DNA from: Manihot esculenta
Taxonomy: Eukaryota; Streptophyta; Magnoliopsida; Malpighiales; Euphorbiaceae
DNA length: 64,000 nt
Assembly: GCF_001659605.2 (NCBI RefSeq)
Contig: NC_035176.2
Coordinates: 22,482,847 to 22,546,846 of the forward strand
Reading direction: 5' to 3'
How positions within the stretch are numbered: the stretch's first letter is position 1; the number at the start of each line of letters is the position of its first letter. The position numbers and the translations under genes were made by a program. The notes beneath the pieces were generated by a model, which was given only the letters and a program-made list of their open reading frames with translations, did no database searches and had not been told where the DNA came from. Shown here in pieces: positions 44,236 to 56,563 of the stretch.

Positions 44236-47200
44236 TTAAACAATTCGCTTGTCCTCAAGCAGGACATCTGGAAAGCTGGATTTAATTCTAGCTAACTCTT
44301 CCCACGTGACCTCAGAGGGGGGCAACCCTTGCCAGTGAACCAACACCTCCAACTTCTTGCGTCGAACTCTGCTGTCCAGAATTGCTGCAGGATGCGGAAT
44401 TAATTCCCCAAGCTCATGGAAAAAAGGTAACTGTGGAAGCACAACGCTTTTGGTCCCAATCTATTTCTTAAGAAGAGATACATGGAATACAGGATGTATC
44501 TTAGCATCTTGCGACAAATCCAATTTATAAGCTACCTTTCCCATTTTCTGCAGCACCCTAAAAGGGCCAAAAAACTTTGCTGCTAATTTAAAATTCTTCC
44601 GCAAAGCCAGAGATTGTTGTGTATAGGGATGCAACTTAAGAAAAACCATATCACCAACTTCAAATTCACGCTCCTGATGTTTCCAATCATACACCCGCTT
44701 CATGCGATTCTGAGCCAATTGAATTTTTTTCCTTAAGCTCCTTAATCATGATGTCGCGATCAACCAATTCCCGCTCAACTGCCTGGACTTTGGCTATACC
44801 AGAAACATAAGTAAGAAGTGCAGGAGGTGATCTCCCATAAACTACCTCAAAAGGAGACTTCCCTGTTGCAGAATGAACACTTGTATTGTAACAATATTCA
44901 GCCCATGACAGCCACTTTGTCCATAACTTCGGTTGGGAACTTGTGAAACATCTGAGATACATCTCTAAAGTACGGTTTACCACCTCCGTCTGCCCGTCAG
45001 TTTGGGGGTGATAAGCTGAACTAAAATTGAACCGGGTGCCATTCAAGTCAAACAATTCTCTCCAAAATAAACTTGTAAAAGCAGGGTCCCGATCACAAAC
45101 TATGGTCAGTGGCATTCCATGTAACTTGAAAATATTATCAAAAAATATTCTAGCAACCGTTACAGCAGTATAAGGATGGGAAATAGGAATGAAGTGAGCA
45201 TACTTTGAGAGCCTATCCACCACCACAAATATCACAGACTTACCCTGGGAGTTTGGGAGTCCATCAATAAAGTCCATGGAAATGTCTTCCCAAATTTTGT
45301 TGGGAATGGGAAGAGGTTGAAGAAGTCCAGCCGGAGAAGTGTGCTCCATCTTATGCCTCTGACAAACATCACATTCCCTAATAAAGTCCCTCACTCTTTT
45401 CTTGAGATTAGGACAGTACAAGGTTGATCGTATCCGATGAAGAGTTTTAAAAAATCCCTCATGAGTGCTGTTATGAAACTGCTCTATTATATCTTTCAAC
45501 AGAGCTGAATTCTTGGATAAAAATATTCTACCTTTGAAAAATAGAATTCCATCTCTATACTCCCATGGACCAAGCGCTTCCCCATCATGTATCTGCTGAA
45601 TTTTTTTCTGCAAATCAGGATCAGCCATGATCTCTTCTTTGATTGGATCAATCCAATTCGGGATTGGACAAGAGATTGCCAACACGTGTCCCCCCCACCT
45701 GTTCGTCATCTTCACGTCTGGATAAAGCATTGACCACAATGTTTTCTTTGCCACCCTTATACTCAATGGTAAAACTGTAGCCCATTAATTTAAATAGCCA
45801 TTTCTGTTGGGCTGATGTTGTAATTCGTTGACTCCATAGATGCTTTAAGCTCTGGTGGTCTGTCCGCACAATGAAAGTCTGACCAAGAAGATAGGGCCTC
45901 CATTTTTGAACAGCAAGTACCAATGCTAGCATCTCCTTCTCATAAGTGGATAAGAGAAGATGGTTGCCCTGTAGAGCATGACTGAAAAAGGCAATTGGCC
46001 GCTCCTGTAGTAGCACAGCTCCTACCCCCGTCCCCGAGGTATCACACTCCACAATAAATTTTTTAGAGAAATTCGGTAAAGCTAACACTGGGGCACAAGT
46101 CATAGCTCTTTTCAATTTGACAAATGCTTCTTCTGCCATTGGGGTCCATTCGAAACCATCTTTCTTTAACATCCTGGTTAGAGGGCTGGCTATCTTCCCG
46201 AAATGTTGTATAAATTTCCTGTAATAACCACAAAGGCCCAAAAATCCCCGCAAGGCTTTTGGAGAAGTGGGTTTCGGCCAACCTTGAATGGATTCAATCT
46301 TCTCTGGATCTACAGTAACTCCACCATTAGAAATCACATGACTAAGGTACTTAACTTCCCTTTGGCCGAATTGACACTTTTCAATTCTTACAAACAATTG
46401 ATGAATTTACAATATTGAAAATACAACCTCCAAATGTTTAATATGATCATCCCAAGTTTTATTGTAGATAAGTATATCATCAAAAAAAAAAAGAACAAAT
46501 TTTCGTAAGAAATCTTTGAATACCTCATTCATTAGAGATTGAAAAGTTGAGGGAGCATTAGTAAGACCGAATGGCATCACCAGAAACTCATAGTGGCCAT
46601 GATGAGTTCGGAAAGCTGTTTTTTCAATGTCATCTGAATATATCCGAACTTGGTAGTAGCCCGATCAGAGGTCTAGCTTAGTAAAATATTGAGCACCATC
46701 CAGCTCATCAAGCAATTCTTCAATAACAGGGATGGGGAATTTTATCTTTCACTGTGTTTTTGTTTAATTCCCGGTAATCGATACACATTCGCCAAGATCC
46801 ATCGGACTTCTTTACTAGCAAAACAGGAGCAGAATATGGACTTTGGCTTGGTCGAATTATTCCTGCAGTCAGCATCTCGGACACAATTTTCTCAATTTCA
46901 GTCTTCTGGTAGTGTGGGTAGCGGTAAAGACGGACAGAAATAGGTTCGGAATTTTTTAGAGGAATCTTATGGTCATGGAGCCGTTGAGGGGGTAGCCCCA
47001 CTGGTTCATTCGCAACGACTCTGAATTTATCCAAGAGAGCTTGAATTTGTGGGTGCTGCTTAGAAATCTCTGGAGAATCCGATTGGTCTCCAATTATCTG
47101 TAGCAGGAACCCTTTTTTCGCAAACTGGATCAGATGCTCCATCCGGTAGGCTGAGATAAGCTGATTATCTGGAACTATTGATCCCTACAAAATCACTTGC

Positions 47201-48551
47201 TTCCCATCCAAATTAAACGTCATGAGAAGATCTGAAAAATCCCAAATTATTGGCCCCAATGTTCGCAGCCACTGTGTTCCAAGAACCACATCATAGCCTT
47301 CCAAAGGTAAAATGTATAAATCTACAATAATTGGAACTCCCTGAACCAGAATTTCAGTTTGTGCACATTTACCTGAACTCATTAGTTCCTCCCCAGAAGC
47401 AACAAGCACTATAATTTTTTTGCTTCTAGTTGGTTCTTTGCCTGCTTTCCGTGCAAATTTCTCACTCACAAAGTTGTGGGTGCTGCCAGAATCCACTAGA
47501 ATAGTGCCAAACTGATTTGCCAATTTCCCTCTAAGCCTCATCGTCTCTGGTCCTTCAAATCCCGAGATTGCATGTAAGGAAATTGCAGGTACCTCTGTTT
47601 GATCTTGCTCTTCTATCTCCATCTCCATATCATCATCACTCTCTTCTAAAACTGCTTGAATTGAAAAGAGTTTTTTACATCGGTGCCCAGGTCCAAATTT
47701 CTCATTGCACTTGAAGCATAAACCCAATTTCTTTCTTTCATTGAGTTCATCCCAAGTCAGACGTTTTACAGGATTTGCTGCTGGTTGACTGATTATAGGT
47801 GAGGGACGTGATGTTTGAAATGCTGGAAGGGACGTTGTGGAGGTCCCCTTCACTTGGACTGAATTTCTGGCTTCATACAACCTTGCTAGTACGATCGCTT
47901 CAAATAAGGATTTCGGCCGATTGGCCTGCACATCTGTTCTAATGGATGAGATCAACCCGCTGACAAAGCAGCCAACTGTCGTGCTTGTGATAATGGCCCC
48001 ACCTTCGCCAATAATTTTTCAAACTGAGTTTGGTACATTTGAATGGTACCACGCTGTTGAAGCTTCGACAATTCCCCAAAGTAATCGATAAGTTGGTTAG
48101 GACCATACCGTGCATAAAATCCTTCTTTAAAATCTGCCCATGTAATTACAGGATTCTCTTGTTTAAGTAACTGGTACCATAATTGTGCATCACCCACCAA
48201 ATGGAATGAGGCAATCTCAACTCGTTCGTCATTCGGCGTGTGGTGGAATTGAAAGAATTGCTCTGCCCTGCAAACCCAACTTGTAGGGTCTTCCTTCTCA
48301 TCAAAACGTGGAAAGTCCAGTTTTACCAGTTTAGGAGTGTAAGAAGTACTCCCAGAACAAGTAAGGTTGGTTCTAGACTCAGGGGTGTGTGCCTCAGATT
48401 CGACTCCCTTTCCAGGAGAGGACTGAATGGACAATCGGTCCATCCATGAATTGAGCTGAGAGAAAAGCTCTTCAAGGCGCTTAGCGATGCCTTCCTGACC
48501 ACCCGAAAGAGACTGAACTGATTGTTCGAGCAGCTCGACTCTTTGATCCAT
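44236..48551 (-). pseudogene. Element J gag-pol polyprotein with chromodomain, disabled
   Basis: The start ATG (48549-48551) is only six bases after the PBS. Order on the minus strand: gag (MDQRVELLEQS..., coiled-coil-like N-terminus), a zinc-knuckle-like CFKCNEKFGPGHRC (about 47660-47720), protease VDSGSTHNFV (about 47470-47510), RT start with [17 protein letters not shown] (about 46760-46815), RT/RNase H (46397-45648, CDTSGTGVGAVLLQ), integrase (45766-44687, ECDVCQRHKMEH, MDFIDGLP, YHPQTDGQTE) and a chromodomain (about 44390-44245, VLVHWQGLPPSEVTWEE). Four frameshifts separate the segments and TAG stops fall near 47183 and 44461. A long A-run near 46484-46494 lies at the RT catalytic FDD block. 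Confidence 0.93.
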
Positions 48552-48557
48552 TCCAGA

Positions 48558-48569
48558 GCTCTGATACCA
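48558..48569 (-). other. Primer binding site, element J
   Basis: Minus strand TGGTATCAGAGC, three bases from the 5' LTR; initiator Met-tRNA type. Confidence 0.93.
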
Positions 48570-48572
48570 CTT

Positions 48573-48867
48573 TGGTACAAACTGCTTTGTACTTTTGGAA
48601 CCTATACTGATAATGAAGAAAAGATTAAAAGAAGAAATGGTTTAATTGACGAAAACAGGCCTCCACGTCAAAGTAACGTATTGATAATTATTTCCCCCCC
48701 CGGTATGCTTATTTCATTCACTTTAAATAGCCAACAAGCTAACAACTTCAAGCTAAATACAAGGAAACAAACTACTATTCTGCAGCAACTAACAAACAAA
48801 ATACAAATAAAATCAAGACTTATTCAAAGCAAAAATTATTCAAAAGCTAAATTAAGGACACGTGACA
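48573..48867 (-). mobile_element. Element J 5' LTR (295 bp)
   Basis: Minus strand TGTCACGTGTCC to GTACCA. It contains a CACGTG palindrome (G-box core) at its first bases and a TATTTAAAG-like TATA candidate near 48719-48729 (plus strand ctttaaatag). Confidence 0.9.
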
Positions 48868-50170
48868 CTCAACTTTAATATTTATTTTATATCTATCACT
48901 CCACTTTAATTTATTTTAGTAAAACCACTCAACTTTAATTTTATTTTAAATGAAGTCACCCTGACTTGCTATAGCTGGTTTTCAGATAAACAACCACTGT
49001 ATATATTCTATCTTTCCTCTTATCCGTCACTCTCTCATCCATCACTTAAATTTTTATCATAAAAGAATTTAAAAATTATAATTAATTAAAATTAGGGAGT
49101 TAATTATTAATATATTTGTTATGATTTTTCTAGATAATAACTAGATAATAATAAAAATATATTATTTTTATTAAAATAATATTTTGGTTATACCATTTTA
49201 TATTTAAAGAAATTAAAAATTAATTATTAATGAAATTATTTTATCTTAAATAAAATTTTAATTTAATAAATTTATAAATAATTTAGTTTTTATTTTTTAT
49301 TTATTTCGTTATTGTTATTTTAAAATTTATTAAATTAATTAATGCAAATTAAACTTAAATAAAAATTAATTTTAAGATTTCATTTTTTATTATTATTAAA
49401 GAGTTACTTTTCATAATTTTTTTTATAATTTATTAATAAAAAGAGTTTGATTTATCAATATTTAAAATTCTTAATATTTAATAACGAAAGGATAAACTTT
49501 TATTATTTAAATTAGTGATAAAATTTTTATTTAAAAAAATAAGAATATTTAATTAGCATTAAAATAAACAAATTTATTTAAGTCATTTTTGTGCAACTAA
49601 ATAGTAATTTAAAAAAAAAGCATTATTTATAAAATTTAACTGTCAATAGTGAAAATTTTTATTTATTTTTATCAAATACTTAATTATTTATTTTAAAAAT
49701 TAATTGTTTTATATTTTATATTTTTATAATTAATTTTTACTATTATCTATTTAATTATCTAAAAACTCCTAATAAAAAGGTTAATACTTAATTCCTTAAC
49801 TACAACTAATTACAAGATTTTTAAAACTTTTATTTTATACCATGAGAACTCTTTTGAAATTCTAAATTTAAACACATATAATCAAATTAAATAGTAAATA
49901 TATGATATAAATGTTTATAAATTTTAATAATAATTTTATTAAAATAAAATAATTTTATTAATATATAATTATTAATTAACTAAATATAAAAAATATAAAA
50001 AAGGAAGAGAGAGCATATAGAGGAATTGTTAACTTGTAAATATGTTACAATAGGTTGGAGTAATATATTTTATAATAAAATTAATGTTGAATAATTTTAT
50101 TAAAATAAATTAAAATTAAGTAATAAATGAAATGGATCTTAAAATTGAGTAATTTTTAAAAATTACCCTT
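48868..50170. repeat. MITE-like AT-rich repeat with degenerate inverted ends
   Basis: Three rough tandem units of the form CACTCAACTTTAATTTATTTTA occur at 43926-43932 plus 48868-48940. Their approximate inverse (ATTAAAATTAAG, AAAATTGAGTAA) occurs near 50085-50160. This resembles an AT-rich non-autonomous DNA element into which J inserted. Ends and target duplication could not be fixed, and the 1.1 kb between is featureless A/T sequence. Confidence 0.35.
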
Positions 50171-50364
50171 AGCAAATGTTTTTTAATTATTAATACCTAT
50201 TCAAACTTTAATTACGTGACTCTTTTCCATGCAGAAATTTTTTCTAATCATTAATATCTTTTCAATCTTTTACGTTACACTTTTAAGCAAAATTTTTTTA
50301 TTATTATTATTTTTAATCATTAATATAATATAATATAATAGTTAATATTTATTAGGATTAAAAT

Positions 50365-50402
<38 letters not shown>

Positions 50403-50847
50403 TTAATATTATTATTATTATGATTAAAATATAATATTTAATAAATAATATAAATATGTTATTGATTAAAAAATAAATAATTAAATAAATATCTAAATAA
50501 TTATTATTTCAAATAATAATTGAGGAAAAATTTTTGATAGGGATATTCTAGTCCATAAAATATTTTTAAACGAAATTTGCCAAATTCATTTCAAATTCCA
50601 ACAAAATTTATAGAAATTGATTTTATTTATAATCAATTTTATAGAATTCAATTTTAAGAATTTAATTCTAATTTTTGTTCAAACTAAACACAAAAAAATA
50701 TGAATTTCATTTGTATTCCATAAAATCTGAGGAATTAAAATTGAATCAAACACTACTTTAGCAATCTAGTCTAAAGCCTATAGAAAGTTTTACTTGAATT
50801 TTTTTGAAGCATTTGAGTTGTGAGGAAATTGTAAAACTCCAACACGG
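50171..50847. other. AT-rich spacer with ATT microsatellite
   Basis: No gene seen. It includes the simple repeat at 50363-50422 and an imperfect TAGAAATTGA...TCAATTTTATAGAATTC-like inverted patch near 50600-50660. Confidence 0.45.
50363..50422. repeat. (ATA)n/(ATT)n microsatellite
   Basis: Runs of ATA switch to ATT at about 50380, so the two halves are mutually complementary and can fold back. Confidence 0.85.
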
Positions 50848-51108
50848 TGATGTAAAATAAACTTAGATTTTAAAAGATTTTGTGATTATTAAAAATTTTA
50901 TTTATGAGATTTTTTTTATATTGTATATTTGATATTTAAATTTAATATTAAATCTGACCGATAAGATTTTATTATATTATTTTAAGATTTTTATAACCGT
51001 TTACAATGACTATTTTTTACATTATAAATAACCTGCATCTTTACAAAGAAATACATTCTCATTTTCTTTTTTATTTCTTCTTTTCTTTATACTTTCAGCA
51101 GGATTACA
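50848..51108 (+). mobile_element. Element K (Ty1/copia) 5' LTR
   Basis: Starts TGATGTAAAATAAACTTAGA and ends AGGATTACA. It matches the copia 3' LTR starting at 56564 (TGTTGTAAAATGAATTTAGA) along its first 170 bp, including a shared AATTTAATATTAAATCTGACCG-like block. A TATA-like attataaataac lies near 51020-51031. Confidence 0.75.
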
Positions 51109-51389
51109 AATTAGAGATAAATTATTATTGTCCTGATCTGAAAATTAAAATTTCAGAAGAACTTGTTTAATACTGGGGATTACAAAATAAATTCTTAACG
51201 ACAATGTCCAACACAACTCAGATTTTATTATTCTATCATATTTTTTCAACAATTTTAAGGATTTAGTATTATCCTTCAATGGTGGAAGAAAATTTTATTC
51301 TTCAATGGTAGGAGAAAATCTTATTTTCAATGATGGGAGAGAAGCTTATTGAAAGAAAAAAAAATTAAAGGTTTATTCTAGACAATTAT
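51109..51389 (+). pseudogene. Element K leader and gag start
   Basis: The ATG at 51204 opens MSNTTQILLF, which resembles the start of copia gag proteins. The leader before it (ctgatctgaaaattaaaatttcag, cagaagaacttg) is of copia style, but the PBS is not preserved. After about 15 codons homology fades and a tandem repeat follows. Solo LTR H cuts the sequence at 51389/51390. Confidence 0.55.
51274..51350 (+). repeat. Three tandem 25-26 bp units
   Basis: Units at 51274-51299, 51300-51325 and 51326-51350 of cttcaatggtggaagaaaat-type sequence, with a few differences each. Found only here in the window. Confidence 0.85.
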
Positions 51390-53753
51390 TGTAATACCCG
51401 GCTAGACTCCGGTATCGGAATTCCTACCGTCCGGTGGAATCTCGGATGTCGGGAGCCTCTAGTAGGGTAGAAACATGTTTTCATAAAATGTTTTAAGGTA
51501 TTTCATGGTTTTAAGTAAAATGGAAATGAGTTTTTGCATAAAAACAACCTTGGAGGAAAACTCAGGTTCGGCCGCCGAACATGCATGCCTTCGGGAGCGC
51601 TTTTAGGCCCCCGAAAGCATAAGTGAGGGAAGTCCAGGTTCGGCCGCCGAACCTCAAGTTCGGCCGCCGAACATGGCATGCATGCGGAGGCACGTTCGGC
51701 CCCCGAACGTGGCCTGGCCAGCCACTATAAAAGGGTCCCTTAGAAGAAAACGGGCGAGTTTTTTCCCCATTTTCGGCCAAGGTGAGCTCTCCGCCGTCCC
51801 TCACCGATCTTGAGTTCTTTCCTTCCAATCCTACTCGATTTTCATGAGTTTTTACTTTGTTTTGAAGATTTTCAAGCTTTGAGCAAAGTTTTGGAGCTTT
51901 GAGGTTCAAGGGAACTCAACCCCTCCCATCTCCGAGTTTAGGTCGTCTCTCTCTCGATCTCCACGAGGTAAGAGCCGATCTTAAGCTCATTGCATGTTTT
52001 AAGTAAGTTTTAAGTAGATCTATGGGGTAGAATGCATGTTTAGCTCATGGTTAGGTTTATGGGTTTTATATGTGTTTAGGAACAATGTGAGTTGCTTGTT
52101 GTGTTGTAGTTGGGGTTTTTGTTGGTTTGATGCCCCTAGGAACTTGTATGCTTGTTTGTGTGTGATTGGGAATGTTGTAGAATAGGTTTATGCTTGATTG
52201 GATAGTTTTGGAGGCAAATGTGCATAGAAGAGCTGAGTTTCTGCCACTAAGGGAGAAACCAGGTTCGGCAGCCGAAGGAACTTTCGGCCGCCGAACATGC
52301 TTGTGGAGGCAGCCTTCGGCTGCCGAAGCTTGCCCCCGAAGGGAGACTTTCGTCTCTGTCTGGGAGTTTCGGCCGCCGAAAGTGCCGCCGAACATGCATG
52401 AGTTTCGCCTCTGTCTGGGAGTTTCGGCCGCCGAAGGTGCCGCCGAACCTGCCTGACTTTCGGCTCTGGAGGGACTTTCGGCCGCCGAACCTACCGCCGA
52501 AAGTACCCTGTCCAGCCCTCTCTTGCATGTTTTTCTATGATTGTTTTATGATGTTTTAGGGGGTTTTTGGGGAGTAGTTTAGAGTTATGTTCAAGTTGTT
52601 TGGTCCCTCATTTGAGTCCACCTGTGTAGGTTCGGACCCGAGGAACCGAGGACCCCAGCAGTGAGTCAGCTGCTCCAGTGTCTAGTCAGAGCTACCCAGA
52701 GGTGAGTGGAATAACTTATTACGTTTTAAAGCAAATAATGGACTTTTTTTTTAGCATGTTTCACGCATCATGAATGCCATGAGATGTATTAGGTTGTTTG
52801 CATTAGAATTCACGAATATGTTGCATTGCATACTTTATTGTTGATTGATGTGGATGAACGTTGGATGATCCATAGCCCTCAATCTATGATGTGATGATGT
52901 GATATGTATAGTACGGAATGTAAGACCAGTGGGACCCATTCTACGTTCGCTGGCACCATGTAAGGGAAAGACCAGGACCCATTCTACGTTCTGGCACAGT
53001 TGGACTGTTATGTTATGCTATGTTATGTAAGGGAAAGACCAGGACCCATTCTACGTTCTGGCACAGTTGGACTGTTATGTTATGCTATGTTATGTAAGAG
53101 AAAGACCAGGACCCATTCTACGTTCTGGCACAGTTGGACTATGTAGAGGGCTATTGGTGACAAGTTCATCCTTGATGTGATTAGCTGTGATGTGATGCAT
53201 TGCATGATGCCATATGATTTAAATGTTTTTATTATTCTGCTCACTGGGCTCTAGTAGCTCACCCCTCTCCCATTTTCCCCAGGATTGCAGGTACAGGGTA
53301 GACCAGGAGGTCCGTAAGAGTAATGAAGTCATGTGTATGTAATAGATAGTGTGGACATGATAAATGTATTAATGTTATGTAAAAGTGCAGTTTTAGTCAT
53401 GTAATGACTTTGAGGATTAGAGGTTGTGCTTGACTATATGTATAAGATATCCCTTTTTAATACATGATCTTAGATATTTTATGGTGATTATGCAAACTAA
53501 CTCAACTTATGATGTATCGCCATTGGGGCATTGATGAGATCCCACAGAGGGGTCATGATTATGATTATGTTTATGCATAGGTTGAGTTCGGTGTATGAAC
53601 GAAAGAAAAGTTTTAAATTTTTATGCATTTTCTTGATCATGTATGGGATTAAACAGGTTTTCAGGTTGCATGTTAGGCTTGCTACGGGTCCCGGCGGCCT
53701 TAAGCCGACCTGGATCCTAGCGCCGGTAGCGGTCCGATTTTCGGGTCGTTATA
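51390..53753 (+). mobile_element. Solo LTR H (2364 bp) with TSD ATTAT
   Basis: TGTAATACCC to GGGTCGTTATA (final CA changed to TA), flanked by ATTAT at 51385-51389 and 53754-53758. CG cluster about 51565-51675, TATA box 51726-51732, donor-like cacgaggtaag near 51962, second CG cluster about 52260-52500, exon-like block from tgtgtag (ends about 52629) to gaggtgagt near 52701, hairpin array 52921-53132, acceptor-like ggattgcag near 53282-53290. It is the best full-length reference for the G and B LTR deletions. Confidence 0.95.
52921..53132 (+). repeat. Hairpin array in LTR H (4 units)
   Basis: One unit with loop TGGGACCCATTCTACGTTCG and three with ACCCATTCTACGTT. Arms are GACCAG and CTGGCA. 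Two units share the longer spacer containing ttatgctatgttatg. Confidence 0.8.
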
Positions 53754-53900
53754 ATTATTAAAAATTGTTGTTGTTAAAAGCTAGTGGTAGACAATGAAAT
53801 CAACAGCAATAGTAGCTGAACCTTTCCATTTCAAAACTTTCAGTTCCCAATCGAAAACAGAGCCCCACGAGTTATTCTTCGTCGCTGTTGCTGTAGAGTG

Positions 53901-54326
53901 ATGGGGACACAATCACCGGAAACAACTGTTTGAGTTCAAATTAGGGATGAGATTGAATTGACAGAAATTGAGAAAAAGATATTTGATCGACTTCTCAACA
54001 CTCTCTGCCACTTCAATCTCCAAACCGGGCTATGTGTCGCAGGTGGTTGGGTTCGTGCTAAGCTTCTAGATAAGGGAATACTTGCTATTTGCAGGGAAAG
54101 AGGCACATGGCTTAATATTATTCTACAGTATGAAATCCATTTTTTCTCTTATGAAATCGGGCTATGTGTGGCAGGTGGTTGGGTTCATGTCAAGCTTCTA
54201 GGTAAGGGAATACTTGTTATTTACAGGGAAAGAGGCACATGGCTTAGTATTATTCTACAGTATGAAATCCATTTCTTCTCTGATGAGTTAATTTTATTTA
54301 ACAACCAACTTTATTTGGAAATCTAA
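53901..54326 (+). pseudogene. tRNA CCA-nucleotidyltransferase fragment (host gene piece)
   Basis: From the ATG at 53901 the frame reads MGTQSPETTV, a TGA, then VQIRDEIELTEIEKKIFDRL, followed by HFNLQT and VAGGWVRAKLL. This resembles the N-terminus of plant CCA-adding enzyme, which adds CCA to tRNA 3' ends. In the family the motif VAGGWVRDKLLGKE leads into the catalytic DID motif; here the sequence diverges after KLLDKG and no DID is present. A 132-bp in-frame tandem duplication (54026-54157 and 54158-54289) repeats the LCVAGGWV segment. The fragment lies between copia gag and RT remnants, in the copia orientation. The assignment is from memory of the family. Confidence 0.72.
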
Positions 54327-55064
54327 GAAGACTTTGAGGGTCCATTTATATGAAAGTTTGTATATTTATTGTCTTTTTTTCCTACTTTTCACTTTCTAAT
54401 CAATTGTTTAGGTCAACTATACTAAGTATATTTATATATTTTTTGTGCTTATATTTGGAGTGAAATACATTGGAAGTGAACTGAATGCCATAATTAACAA
54501 AACTTATGAAATTATAAAATACTTCATTTTCTCATGACAAAACGATAATATCATCTTGAGTTTTGAAGATCTCTTAATTGTAGAAATTGCATATTATACT
54601 TTTTCTTTCCTTTTCATTAGGTTGTACCTAGATTTCTTTAGAGATTATCAATGCTTTGTCTAACTTTAGCTTTCTAAGGTATATTGTGTATTAAAGGACT
54701 ATTGTCTTATATAGTCTTTGAGAGGGAAAGGAAAAAATTATGTATTTTTAGTTATTGACTCTAAAAATATTTTTTTTATTTATCATTTTCTAGATAATAT
54801 ACATTATTGAAATTATTTATTTATTTTTTATTCTATACTAAATAGATTTTTAGTAGCAATAAGAGTATTGTAATAGAAGAAAATAACAAATTGATAAGGC
54901 TCTTATGAATTAGAAATTTTTTTTTATAAAATTGACCTAAAATATTTAAAAATGTAGAGATATTTTGCTAAAAATATATTTATATTTCGTGTGATATAAG
55001 AGTTATCTTATTTCTAATCAAAGAAATAAATTTTTTATATTTTTATATGGTTTGAAATAAGCAC
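54327..55064. other. AT-rich sequence between gene fragment and copia RT
   Basis: No coding match recognised. It could be intron from the captured gene or decayed copia pol; neither is supported by a visible motif. T-rich stretches ending in tag or cag occur (for example 54402-54410) but mean little alone. Confidence 0.35.
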
Positions 55065-55978
55065 TTGAATACTGATATGAGATATTTCACTAAGTTTTGG
55101 CTAGTGTATATGTTTACAAAGTTTATACATAATAAACATGTGATTATTTATTCATATGTGAATGATATACTTATATTTGACACAAGTTATAATATAGCAC
55201 GTGAAATTAAATGTTTCCCTATTCATAAATTTGATATAAAATATATAAAGAAAGCAATTGTGATTTGGGTTATTAAAATTGGAATGATGGTATAATTATA
55301 TTACAAGAGTAAAGAAGTTTAGACATCTCAATGTCAAATTAGTGAATACTCCATATAATACTAATTTTCAAAGAAGAATAGAGATAATATTATTGTTCAA
55401 TTTAGATACACACACATGATTAGAAGATTGTTGCATTTAATAAATTTTTCAGACTTGATATAGCTTATATTATGTAGATTAAGCAGATTTATCCATAATC
55501 TAATTATGATCATTGGGCTACTTTAGTTAAACTTAAAAAATATTTGAGAGGTACTATGAGTTATAGTATTCTATATAGTAGATGTCATATTGTATTAGAA
55601 GAATACAATGATGTTAATTGAAATTTAGATTCAAATGAGATAAACTCCACTAGTAATTATATATTTAATTGGTGGTACAATTACTTGAAATCAATTATTA
55701 TTGTCAAAAATACCATAGAGTCAGAGTTTATTACTTTGGAATTAGATGATAATGAGACTTGAGTGGCTAAAAAAATTTATTAGCAAATACTATGTGTGAT
55801 TGCCAAACGGTAGTGACTATTGTAAAAAATAAAACTTTCAATAGAAAAAATAGACATATTTGTCTAAGACACAATATGGTTGAGCAGCTATTGAGAAATA
55901 AAATTATATTCATTAATTATATGGAGTCAGAGGTGGATTTGGCCAATTCTCTCACTAAATCTAAAAAAAAAAAGTGAA
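55040..55978 (+). pseudogene. Element K (Ty1/copia) RT and RNase H remnant
   Basis: Copia RT end: YVNDILIFDTSYNIAREIKCF (about 55154-55215), where the family has YVDD, so one catalytic Asp is changed to Asn. Then KKFRHLNVKLVNTPYNTN (near 55310-55370) and LKKYLRGTMSYSILYS (near 55530-55580). The RNase H end at 55792-55977 reads MCDCQTVVTIVKNKTFNRKNRHICLRHNMVEQLL and ends SEVDLANSLTKS. Many stops and frameshifts. Integrase and protease are missing from the preceding region. Confidence 0.85.
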
Positions 55979-56563
55979 TAAATGAAATATCAAGGGGAAT
56001 GAGAATTAGCTAATCTGAAATTAACAACGACCTAACCTTTATAATTGAAGATATCATAAACAAGGTTTATATGGACAATAACAACAAATCACTTATTAGT
56101 TCTACTACCACCATTTAACGTTATCCCTTCTTATGTTGTGAGAAGTGCTAGATCGCATTAATCAGAGATAAGTAGAGCTCTTAATGATATTCATATTTCT
56201 TATAGGTAGTGTATAAATTACAATATACCATTGATGATATCACCTATATAAGTCTGAAGTGGGACCGCTTCTATGAGATTGTAGCATAATTTCTAGAGCA
56301 CTTATGAGCTATCAGGCATGTGCATGACTTATTAGCACAAAACAGCGTTGACAACAAGATTTGTGGAATGTTATGAGATTGATGGGATATTAGTATATAA
56401 AAAAATATTTTTGGTTTGTAGCAATAAAAATTTTACCAATTACTCTATATATTACGTTTTATTAATATTAGTCTGATTCATAGTTTAAAAGACACCAGAT
56501 TCAAAATATATACACTAAATTTTTTAATACAGCAAAGAAAAATCTTTTGAAATATGTGGGGAT
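55979..56563 (+). other. Element K 3' untranslated region and PPT
   Basis: Non-coding DNA after the pol end, typical of copia 3' regions. A short PPT-like gtggggat at 56556-56563 directly precedes the LTR start. Confidence 0.6.

Larger units (their letters stand above)
43933..48867 (-). mobile_element. Element J: compact Reina-like chromovirus (4.94 kb)
   Basis: Minus-strand element with short LTRs (5' LTR 48573-48867, 3' LTR 43933-44224) and TSD CTCAA at 43928-43932 and 48868-48872. Size, LTRs of about 295 bp and a canonical chromodomain fit the Reina clade. LTRs differ at about ten places, near 3%, so it is older than A, B, E and I. The clade call rests on size and motif style only. Confidence 0.93.
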
